From: an uncultured Myxococcales bacterium
GTDB taxonomy: Bacteria > Myxococcota_A > Polyangia > Nannocystales > Nannocystaceae
Length of the DNA stretch: 42,018 nucleotides
Assembly: GCA_902826865.1 (NCBI GenBank)
Contig: CADEGN010000033.1
Coordinates: 1 to 42,018 of the forward strand
Reading direction: 5' to 3'
Shown piece after piece: positions 9,101 through 15,310 of this stretch (positions within the stretch are counted from its first letter, which is position 1; each line of letters begins with the position of its first letter). The position numbers were made by a program, and so were the translations under genes. The notes under the pieces were generated by a model, which did no database searches, had not been told where the DNA came from, and was given only the letters and a program-made list of their open reading frames with translations.

Positions 9101-9362
9101 TGAGCGACTGTGGGTGATCGCCGTCGAGATCGGCGGCGCGGCCGATGCCGCTGGGATCGAGCCGGGCGACGAGATCACCGCGATTGACGGCCAGGGGGTC
9201 GCCGGCCTGGGTTGTGCGACAGCGGCCCTGCTGCTCTCGTCCCAAAACGTGCGCGACGGCCAGGATGTGAGCCTGGTGATCGATCGCGAGGGCAGTTCGA
9301 GCACGATCCGCGTGCGCGCGCGCCCTCAGGACGGTGACAAGGGCCCCGACGCGGGCAAGTAG
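6183..9362 (+). CDS. Large secreted/anchored protein with repeated carboxypeptidase-regulatory-like domains and a C-terminal PDZ domain
   Basis: 1059 residues. Residues 3-24 are a basic start then a hydrophobic segment followed by WWWRQKQ, a signal anchor or uncleaved signal. The body is a chain of about nine beta-sandwich units of the CarboxypepD_reg type. These are recognised by recurring G-x-V-x-D-x-x-G-x-P-x-A-G-A-x-V and D-G-x-F-x-x-x-x-L-x-x-G-x-Y/H-x-L/V-x-A, for example GRVVDAHGTPLAGATVRAHS and GDGAFEITKLRAGVYTVVAE. The end (about 975-1047) is a PDZ domain with AADAAGIEPGDEITAIDGQG. Such domain chains usually act as surface or periplasmic binding scaffolds. The final PDZ could recognise peptide C-termini or link the protein to a protease or secretion complex. 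No catalytic domain is visible. It stands alone between divergent and convergent neighbours. Confidence 0.85.
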   Translation: MSRGRLAAAVLVLLSLALASVWWWRQKQGAPAGDETTSTKPDRVAIVRDKLAARERGEIDQSASSVGGKVVGEDGKGIAGALVLLTPKGFGEAEGRTPGKPAAPQYVTSDAGGGWSIADVRPGRYTLGASARGYLPGRLLAVNVEAGRANTGFDLVLMTGGHTLSGTVSDIGGGAIDGALVAITRVDEGNILSFDRAPAGAITDDEGRFAFQVKSGHYTVTAKHDDYVTDHIGAEVADGPRHLALTLTPGASVSGIVRSSPGGEPVAGAVVIAGDGDNSGFTVAGFGDHRVVSDGDGRFTFHGLSSGVHALTAVADKHATVEPVEVALGVAEQVDGVEVWVEAAFKISGFVVRRGHEQEGGLEGVLVGAFSLQPPALFAATTPSAADGYFEVLGVRKGNYMVGAVGEEALPNLTGTSAQVDDADVNDVLVVMDPGVALRGRVTPAKPATITVGVDTESLGLSNVLASIGNAFVRGRAEGDGVFELAPVAAGKLTITAIGDDGSKGQLTIEVADVDQDGLVIELAPRATMSGRVVDAHGTPLAGATVRAHSEKPSPRDGLVINMRGGGGGNQATTTEQGTFALRGLEGGAYLVSVDDGGAALGWADPKDPKDPNAPVKVEVVPPLGAEGLELVVEARDGRIRGVVLDSEGAPVVDAWVSAMLEGSAKEVLSERFERRNPGERRAEVPASKTMTDLEETGFFAERSKPTLTDGDGAFEITKLRAGVYTVVAEAGKGAAKVRQQGVVPGSRVKLELAALASIHGVVERSGAKASDVTISVEGPSDRSKRAHRGEFRIDRLEPGKYEVSARSSDGFAQTEVEVAAGDDVEVKLSLAGFARLRGKLVDATGAPIAGIKVMVMPDKGEPSMSAALSLLTGGGPTTDGDGKFEVDEVPPGTGQVQFIDGDASFGGQVATAKYKVGGDEDEDLGTITGVAAGKVAKGERGDLGLTTHVATFAKRPRASGAKDDDRPAPDDNERLWVIAVEIGGAADAAGIEPGDEITAIDGQGVAGLGCATAALLLSSQNVRDGQDVSLVIDREGSSSTIRVRARPQDGDKGPDAGK

Positions 9363-9411
9363 GATCGCTTCGCCGAGGTTGGAGCGCGCCCGAGCAGCTG
9401 AACTGACCGAG

Positions 9412-10281
9412 TTAGCACCGAGCAAGCGGCGGAATCGCGATCTCGTCACCGGGCGCAAACGGCCCTCGGACCATGAAGACGTCGGGTGGTTGCATGACCC
9501 GGGTGCGCCAACGTGGACCGGGGAATCGATCGGGCGCGAAGAACAGCTCGACGCGGTCGAATCGCCCCGGGATCCGACGGGTTATCTCGGCCAAGGGCGG
9601 CAGGCTGGGTCCGACGATGTCGTAGATCTGCGCCACCCGGTCGGCGACGTCGAGGGCGATCACGACGTCGAGGTCTTCGGCGAACCATAGGCGACGGAGG
9701 GTCCCGCAGCCCAGGCATTCATCGAGCAAGAAGATGTCGGCGGCGTCTCTCACGCCGAGCACGTGGGACACCGGGGCGCGCGCAACGAACAACCGTCGCA
9801 CCAGCGCGACGTCCTCGGGCGTGGCCGCGAGCCTGCGCAGTGATGGACCGCGCCCCTCGGGCCGGTCGCAGTGGAACACGCGCTGCGCGACCGGGGAGAA
9901 CCCGAAGGGCGCGTACAACTCGGGCGCACTCGCGTGCAGCAGCACGAGGTCGGCCCGATCCTCTGCGTGCGCGATGGCCCGCTCGATGACGCGGCGCGCG
10001 AACCCTCGGCCGCGGTGGGCCTCAGAGGTGCACACCGCGTGGATCCCAGCCGCACGACGTGGCTCGCCCGCCACGAGCAGAGGGATCTCCAGCACGCCGG
10101 CGTGGGCCACCGGGAGGCCATCTTCACGTTCGATGAACGCGGTGGACATCTCGGCCCAGCGCGCGCCGAGATCTGCCGCCGCCGGTACGCGGTCGCACAG
10201 CGCCGGCCAAACCGAGCACAGCAACTCGAATACGTCACTAGCGAGGGTGCTCGAGCCGCTGGCTCGATCCACGATCGGCAT
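9412..10281 (-). CDS. GNAT-family N-acetyltransferase with a second, degenerate GNAT-like half
   Basis: 289 residues from the ATG at 10281. The open frame extends another 120 codons upstream, but that stretch is Arg/Cys-rich and not protein-like. The acetyl-CoA loop is HRGRGFARRVIERAI (R-x-x-G-x-G/A), preceded by GIHAVCTSEA and followed by VLLHASAPELYAPFGF, where the Tyr and Phe near the GF are typical of GNAT motif B. The first 165 residues resemble the catalytic part of Eis-like and related acetyltransferases. The second half (about 170-289) has a weaker GNAT-like pattern ending in DVFMVRGPFAPGDEIAIPPL and lacks an acetyl-CoA loop. The substrate is unknown; small amines or antibiotics are possible by family. 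Cytoplasmic, single-gene unit. Confidence 0.82.
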   Translation of the reverse strand: MPIVDRASGSSTLASDVFELLCSVWPALCDRVPAAADLGARWAEMSTAFIEREDGLPVAHAGVLEIPLLVAGEPRRAAGIHAVCTSEAHRGRGFARRVIERAIAHAEDRADLVLLHASAPELYAPFGFSPVAQRVFHCDRPEGRGPSLRRLAATPEDVALVRRLFVARAPVSHVLGVRDAADIFLLDECLGCGTLRRLWFAEDLDVVIALDVADRVAQIYDIVGPSLPPLAEITRRIPGRFDRVELFFAPDRFPGPRWRTRVMQPPDVFMVRGPFAPGDEIAIPPLARC

Positions 10282-10547
10282 CTTCGCGACGCTACCGTGA
10301 TTGTGCCCGATTGCAACCCTGCGGCGGGCTCGCGAGGTGCTCTTAGTGTCGTGGAGGGCCGCGTTTGCCGGTCCACCACCGGGCGCCCGGAAGCAGCCGC
10401 GCGACCAACCCATGCGGGCCGCGCGGAGGCAGCGGTCCGCCCGGTTCAAGCCGTGGGCGCCGCCGCAGGAGCGTCCGCATGCCTCGCGTGACGAAAAAGC
10501 GACCCCTGCGGTAACGTCTTGGAGCCAACCAGGCATATCAGGGGCAC

Positions 10548-11111
10548 ATGGCCGACGCACCATCGAAGTTCGACGAGGGATCTCCAACGGATTCCCCAAG
10601 TAGTACGCGCCGCGGGATCCTCGGTGCCACCGCCGCGGCACTGGGCGCCGGTCTGGCTGCCACCGTGCTCGGCCCTGCGGTTATTTTCGTCGCGCACCCC
10701 CTCCGGCACGAAACCACCAGCGGCAGCGACGACTTCATTCCGGCCGGGCCGCCAAGCCTGTTTACCACCACCACGCCGATCAAGGTCGATCTGTTCGCCG
10801 ATCGCGTCGACGCGTGGAACCGCGTGGTTCAGGTCAAGGTCGGGTCGGCCTGGGTGATGGAGAAGGGCGGCAAGCTCGTCGCCCTGTCCACCGTGTGTCC
10901 GCACCTCGGTTGCGGCGTCGACTACGACACCAGCCACAACAAGTTCTACTGCGCGTGCCACAAGACTTGGTTCGGTCTCGATGGCAGCGTGGAAGAAGGC
11001 CCTTCGCCACGCGCGATGGACGAGCTTGAGGTCGAGAGCGCCGAGAAACTGGTATCGATCCGTTTTCGGCGGTTCAAGCTCGGGGTGAAGACGAAGGAGC
11101 CGATCGGATGA
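10548..11111 (+). CDS. Rieske [2Fe-2S] protein of a cytochrome bc-type complex
   Basis: 187 residues. AGGGG lies 4-8 bases before the ATG. STRRGILGATAAALGAGLAA (19-38) is a twin-arginine membrane anchor, as expected for a Rieske subunit. The cluster boxes are CPHLGC (117-122) and CACH (135-138). By family knowledge Cys117, His119, Cys135 and His138 bind the cluster, and Cys122-Cys137 form the disulphide. After box 2 the usual G-S-x-Y is K-T-W-F (139-142), so the Ser and Tyr that hydrogen-bond the cluster and raise its potential are Thr and Phe. That predicts a lower potential, as in menaquinol-oxidising systems. The gene overlaps the cytochrome b/c gene by 4 bases (ATGA), so it is the first gene of an operon. 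Confidence 0.93.
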   Translation: MADAPSKFDEGSPTDSPSSTRRGILGATAAALGAGLAATVLGPAVIFVAHPLRHETTSGSDDFIPAGPPSLFTTTTPIKVDLFADRVDAWNRVVQVKVGSAWVMEKGGKLVALSTVCPHLGCGVDYDTSHNKFYCACHKTWFGLDGSVEEGPSPRAMDELEVESAEKLVSIRFRRFKLGVKTKEPIG

Positions 11112-12799
11112 GAATCCTCGAGCTCCTCGAAGAGCGCAGCGGAATCGCGAGCGCGTGGCGCAACTTCGCCGATCGACCGTGGCCGGGCGGGCCGGCCGTG
11201 CGCCACTCGCTGTTCGCCGTGGTTATCTACTTGTTTCTCCAGCAGGCGATCCTCGGCGTGCTGCTGTCGATGTACTACAGCCCATCGTCGAGCGACGCGT
11301 GGGCCAGCACCGCATATCTGGTCGATACCGTCGAACTCGGTTGGTTCATTCGCGGGTTGCACGACCACGGCGCGTCGGCGTTCATCCTCGCGGCGGTGGC
11401 CTACCTGACCTCGCTTGTGGTGTTCAGTGGATATCGCCGCCCGCGCGAGTTGGTGTGGGTGGCCGCGCTGGGCGTGCTGGCGCTCGGCCTCGCCGAGGGC
11501 ATGACCGGCAATCCTCTGCCGTGGGACGAGACGGGATACTGGGCGATCCAAGTTGAGCTTGGCATCGCGGAGCAGACGCCCGGTGGATCGATCATCAAGC
11601 AGCTCGTTCAAGGCGGGAGTCAAGCCGGCAACTTCACGTTGACGCGCCTGTTTGTCTTGCACGCGTTCGTCTTGCCGGCGGTGCTGGGTGCGCTCTTGCT
11701 GTTTATCGCCAAGCAGCGCAATCGTGTCGGCGTGGGCAGTGCGCCGCCGCGGGGGCGGACCGGCACCTACGCCCCCGGTCAGCTCGTGCTCGACATGGCG
11801 GCGATGACGATCGCCGCCGGTAGCCTCATCGCCGCCACGATCTCGAGCCACGGCACCGAACTCATGGCGCCCGCGGATCCGACGAGCGGATTCCAAGCGC
11901 GCCCGGAGTGGTACTTCCTCTTCCTCTACAAGCTGCGGATGTACTTCGAGGGTCCGAACGAGGCCATCGCCACCATGGTGATCCCGGGCCTCGCGGGTGG
12001 GTTCTTGGTGGCGATCCCGGTGATGGAGGCGGTCGCTGGGCGGCTCGGTCGCGTCCTCGCGCTGCTCGGCTATTCGAGTCTGCTCGCCGGCGCGGCGGTA
12101 CTCACGAACGTCGCTCTCCGCGATGACCGCGGCGATGAGAGCTATCAGAAGGCGCTCAAGGAGGCCAACGTCCAGGCCGAGCGTGCGCGTCGGCTGGCGA
12201 AGGAGGGCGTCATGCCCGAGGGCGGCCCCGCGGTGTTTTGGAACGACCCGGAGTTCAAGGTCAAGCAGCTCTATATCGAACACTGCCGCAACTGCCACGA
12301 GCTAGATGGATTTGGCGGCGGGGAAGCCCCGGCGTTGACCGACTACTCGAGTCGAGAGTGGTTGTCGGCGGTGATCCGCAACCCTTCCGACGACAGATTC
12401 TTCGGCAAGACCAAGCACACCGACATGGACGCCTACGGGCCCGACAAGATCGACGCGGAAAAGCTTGCCGCCACGGTGGAGTTTCTCGCGTCGCTAACCG
12501 ATGACATGGGAGCGGACGCGGCGCTGGCGGCCACCGGCGAGAAGCTCTGGGACGACGAGCTCGAGTGCAGCACGTGCCACGAGATCGAGGCCGGCAAGGC
12601 GAGCGACGCGCCGAATCTGTATCGCCACGGCACGCTGGCGTGGGTCGAACGCGTCATCCGAGATTCGAGCCAGCCCGATCTGTTCGGCAAGGCGGCGCAG
12701 ATGCCGAAGTTCACGGACAAACTGAGCGACGAAGAGATCACTAGCTTGGCGAAATTCGTCGTGGCGCGCCGGAGCCCGGCGGCGGCCGACGACTCGTGA
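11108..12799 (+). CDS. Cytochrome b (b6 plus subunit IV type) fused to a diheme cytochrome c; haem bH ligands missing
   Basis: 563 residues in three parts. (1) Residues 30-200: four helices of cytochrome b6. (2) Residues 225-335: three helices like subunit IV, with the quinol-site motif PEWY (266-269). (3) Residues 370-555: two class-I cytochrome c domains with CRNCH (393-397, likely Met440) and CSTCH (487-491, likely Met532). Helix B aligns without gaps to cytochrome b6 from the conserved His to PREL. His85 is kept, but the second His, 14 residues on, is Tyr99. Helix D keeps His185 (VLHAFVLP), but the second His, 15 residues on, is Ile200. So the bL pair is present and the bH pair is absent. 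The b6 Gly-Gly in helix A (here Phe35-Ala36) and the first helix C Gly (here Ala120) are also lost. The c domains should take the electrons from the Rieske protein. Confidence 0.93.
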   Translation: MRILELLEERSGIASAWRNFADRPWPGGPAVRHSLFAVVIYLFLQQAILGVLLSMYYSPSSSDAWASTAYLVDTVELGWFIRGLHDHGASAFILAAVAYLTSLVVFSGYRRPRELVWVAALGVLALGLAEGMTGNPLPWDETGYWAIQVELGIAEQTPGGSIIKQLVQGGSQAGNFTLTRLFVLHAFVLPAVLGALLLFIAKQRNRVGVGSAPPRGRTGTYAPGQLVLDMAAMTIAAGSLIAATISSHGTELMAPADPTSGFQARPEWYFLFLYKLRMYFEGPNEAIATMVIPGLAGGFLVAIPVMEAVAGRLGRVLALLGYSSLLAGAAVLTNVALRDDRGDESYQKALKEANVQAERARRLAKEGVMPEGGPAVFWNDPEFKVKQLYIEHCRNCHELDGFGGGEAPALTDYSSREWLSAVIRNPSDDRFFGKTKHTDMDAYGPDKIDAEKLAATVEFLASLTDDMGADAALAATGEKLWDDELECSTCHEIEAGKASDAPNLYRHGTLAWVERVIRDSSQPDLFGKAAQMPKFTDKLSDEEITSLAKFVVARRSPAAADDS

Positions 12800-12844
12800 C
12801 CAAACGGTGCGACGCTTGCAGGGAACCAGCAATTCGCGCATCTT

Positions 12845-12862
12845 CCTCGGGCCCGCCCGAGG
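12845..12862 (+). other. Hairpin between the cytochrome b/c and multiheme cytochrome genes
   Basis: CCTCGGG (12845-12851) and CCCGAGG (12856-12862) form a perfect 7-bp stem with a 4-base CCCG loop, 16 bases before the next start codon. No T-run follows. In an operon such a hairpin could slow transcription or protect the upstream message, lowering expression of the downstream gene relative to the cytochrome b/c. Confidence 0.4.
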
Positions 12863-12877
12863 CGGTGCCGGCGCTCG

Positions 12878-14611
12878 ATGATCGCACGCGGATCGCTCTT
12901 CTTCTGGGGTGCCCTGGCAGCGTTTGTCGCCGGGCTCGGTTGCAGCAATTGCGGTGGAGCGTCGCCCGCCCATGTCCCCGAGGGTGGCGGGGCTCCCTCG
13001 GCTCCCGTGGCGGCGCGCGCGGAGTTTGAGCTCGTGGCATTCGGTCGCGTGCTCGGCACGATCGCGCCATGTGGTTGCACCACCGAACCCCTCGGCGGGC
13101 TGCAATATGTATTCGGATGGCTGCAGGCCAACACGTCGATGGGTGCGCGCCTGGTTCTTGAGCCGGGCTCGTTCCTGTTTCCCGACCCACGGGGACCGAA
13201 CGCCGCGACCGACAGTGCCGGTTGGGAACAGGCCGAGGCACGCGCGACGCTTCTCAGCCGAACGTTCGCGGAATTGGGCGACGCACTCGTATCGGGCTAC
13301 GGCCCAACCGACGCGTCGTCGCCCGCCGGTGCTGCGGCTGACCTCGTCCGTGCGCGACCCAAGGTCGCGTGCAATGTGACGCCGGGCGATGGCACGTCGG
13401 TCGCGCGCGGCCGGATCGTCGAGCTGCGCGATGAGGGTATGACGTGGAGGGTTGGCGTGACGATGGTGCTCGACCCCGCGCTGCCCGACCTCGCGGCCAT
13501 GGGCGCCGTCGCGCCTGCGGCGGCATCTGTGCGCGACGCGATCGCCGAGCTGCGCGCGCAGGGGGCCGACGCCGTCGTCGTGATGGCCCACGGCGATCGC
13601 AAGTTCGCCGAGGCCCTCGTCCGCGAGGTCGAAGGGATCGATGTCGTTGTCGTCGGCGTGGTCCAGGGGGTCGAACGCGCGCGCACCGGCTTCCCCGCGG
13701 CCCGGCTGGGCAGTACCTGGGTGCTCGAGCCCGGGGATCAAATGCAGACGGTCTCCCGATTGCGGCTGTCGATCGACACCGCCGGCAAGGTCATACCGGC
13801 GCCGACGGCCTGGGAAGCCGTGCCGGCGCGGGCCGACCTTGAGCGCGAGCTAGCCCGCATCGAGGAGCGCCTGGCCAAGTTCGCCAGCGATCCCACCGCC
13901 GATCGGTCGTTCATCGCCCGCTTGGAGGAGGAACGCGCACGCGTGAAGGCCGATATGGATCAGCCGGTCAGCGCGCCGGCGTCGGTGTTGTTCGAGCAGG
14001 TCAAGGTCACCTGCAAGCTGCCCGCGGACCCTGCCGCGAGCCAAGCGCTCACGGCCTACGATCTCCGCGTAGCAGAGTCCAACAAGAGACGCTTCACTGG
14101 CGTCAAGCCGCCGGCCCCTGACAAGGGCAAGGCCGGATTCGTCGGCCTGACAGCCTGCGCCGACTGCCACGAGGACGCAGTCGAGTTCTGGAAGACGACC
14201 GTGCACGCTTCGGCATGGAAGACCCTCGTCGATGGCAAGAAGGACCTTGATCTGTCGTGCGTGAGCTGTCACGTCACCGGGTTCCGCAAGCCTGGGGGCA
14301 GCGAGCTCGTGGAAAACCAGGGGCTTCGCGACGTCCAGTGCGAGGTGTGCCACGGACCGGGAAGCCTGCATGTCGATGACGGCGGCGACAACCTGGCTCG
14401 AATCACGCTCGCCACGCCGGAGAAACTGTGTCGAGGCGAATGCCATACGCCGGAGCACTCCGACACCTTCGACTACGTGCCGTACTTGCGCGATATCCTC
14501 GGGCCCGGCCATGGTGCCGCTGCGCGGGCGAAGCTCGGGGACGGACCGACCGGCGCTGAGCTGCGCAAGGCCGGGCTCGCCAAGGCGGGCGGTCCGTGCA
14601 AGAAGATGTGA
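12878..14611 (+). CDS. Multiheme c-type cytochrome lipoprotein with metallophosphatase/5'-nucleotidase-like N-terminal domain
   Basis: 577 residues. An N-terminal hydrophobic segment ends at AGLGC (Cys22), a probable lipid-anchor site though not a perfect lipobox. Residues 48-310 resemble a UshA-like metallophosphatase fold (VVVMAHGDRKFAEALVREV, IDVVVVGVVQG), but the usual metal-binding Asp/His/Asn set is not evident. It carries an APCGCTTEPLGG motif (63-74) known from multiheme-cytochrome relatives. A coiled-coil-like stretch rich in Glu/Arg/Ala lies at 319-360. The C-terminal part is a cytochrome c554-like multiheme domain with CADCH (427-431), CVSCH (461-465), CEVCH (488-492) and a CXXXCH site, CRGECH (518-523). 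Extra His and Met residues could be axial ligands. Position and haem content suggest it exchanges electrons with the upstream b/c complex on the outer face of the membrane. Its substrate or partner is unknown. Confidence 0.85.
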   Translation: MIARGSLFFWGALAAFVAGLGCSNCGGASPAHVPEGGGAPSAPVAARAEFELVAFGRVLGTIAPCGCTTEPLGGLQYVFGWLQANTSMGARLVLEPGSFLFPDPRGPNAATDSAGWEQAEARATLLSRTFAELGDALVSGYGPTDASSPAGAAADLVRARPKVACNVTPGDGTSVARGRIVELRDEGMTWRVGVTMVLDPALPDLAAMGAVAPAAASVRDAIAELRAQGADAVVVMAHGDRKFAEALVREVEGIDVVVVGVVQGVERARTGFPAARLGSTWVLEPGDQMQTVSRLRLSIDTAGKVIPAPTAWEAVPARADLERELARIEERLAKFASDPTADRSFIARLEEERARVKADMDQPVSAPASVLFEQVKVTCKLPADPAASQALTAYDLRVAESNKRRFTGVKPPAPDKGKAGFVGLTACADCHEDAVEFWKTTVHASAWKTLVDGKKDLDLSCVSCHVTGFRKPGGSELVENQGLRDVQCEVCHGPGSLHVDDGGDNLARITLATPEKLCRGECHTPEHSDTFDYVPYLRDILGPGHGAAARAKLGDGPTGAELRKAGLAKAGGPCKKM

Positions 14612-15240
14612 TGAGCGCCGACGCTCGTCGTTTCTCACCGGCCGCGGCGCGCAACCGCGGGCCGATCCTGGAGGTACTCGCTCGGGTTCTGCCCGCGCAG
14701 GCCCGCGTCCTTGAGATCGCCTCCGGCTCGGGTGAACACGCGGTGCACTTCGCGGCCGCGCTACCCGGCCTCGACTGGCAGCCGACGGACGTCGATGCTT
14801 CGGCGTTGGCGAGCGTTGAGGCGTGGCGGGTGCATGCCGCGACGTCGAACGTCCGTGCGCCGATCCAGTTCGACGTTCACAGCACATCTTGGCCCGTCGA
14901 CAATGTCGATGCGATTTACTGCGCCAACATGATCCACATCGCGCCGCCGTCGGCCACCACCGCGTTGCTCGACGGGGCAGCACGCCACCTCGCGGCGGGC
15001 GGGCTACTTGTGCTCTACGGGCCCTACCGCCTCGGCGACGGGCACACCGCCGCCAGCAACGCGGCATTCGACGAGGACTTGCGCGCACGCGACCCCCTGT
15101 GGGGCGTTCGCGATCTCTACGACGTGTTGGCTCAGGCCGCCGCACGTGGTCTCGCGCATCGCGAGACGGTGGCGATGCCGGCCAACAACTTCGTGGTGGT
15201 ACTCGCGCAACGTTCTTCGCAGTCGCGGTCGTCTCGGTAG
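14611..15240 (+). CDS. DUF938-family SAM-dependent methyltransferase-like protein
   Basis: 209 residues, starting at an ATG that overlaps the previous stop codon by one base (TGATG). A GTG at 14596 is the alternative. The SAM-binding loop is VLEIASGSGEHAVHFA (residues 31-46). The acidic residues after strands 2 and 3 follow (QPTDVDASAL, FDVHS), then DAIYCANMIHIAPP. The ending is typical of DUF938, with LLVLYGPYR, then DPLWGVRDLYDVL and MPANNFVVVLAQR. The family has a class I methyltransferase fold but no firmly known substrate. It is soluble. It sits last in the respiratory cluster by overlap, although a link to haem proteins is not obvious. Confidence 0.87.
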   Translation: MSADARRFSPAAARNRGPILEVLARVLPAQARVLEIASGSGEHAVHFAAALPGLDWQPTDVDASALASVEAWRVHAATSNVRAPIQFDVHSTSWPVDNVDAIYCANMIHIAPPSATTALLDGAARHLAAGGLLVLYGPYRLGDGHTAASNAAFDEDLRARDPLWGVRDLYDVLAQAAARGLAHRETVAMPANNFVVVLAQRSSQSRSSR

Positions 15241-15310
15241 GGGCGGCCGAACAGGCAGCGGCAGCTTGCGATCGCGTGTGCACGCAGGAAGCCGGCCTGG
15301 AAGCGCGCGC

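Noticed and set aside
7554-9458. 634-codon open frame on the minus strand, opposite the large secreted protein
   Set aside because: It is the antisense shadow of a GC-rich gene; the predicted residues (Arg, His, Asp-rich) match no family, and the plus strand has clear repeated domains.
10946-12298. 450-codon minus-strand frame opposite the Rieske and cytochrome b genes
   Set aside because: Arg/His/Gln-rich with no family blocks; the plus-strand cytochrome motifs are certain.
12494-13741. 415-codon minus-strand frame opposite the cytochrome b/c end and multiheme gene
   Set aside because: Antisense of a real gene with conserved CXXCH and lipoprotein parts on the plus strand.
13850-15283. 477-codon minus-strand frame opposite the multiheme and methyltransferase genes
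   Set aside because: Low-complexity Arg-rich beginning and no family; both plus-strand genes are well supported.
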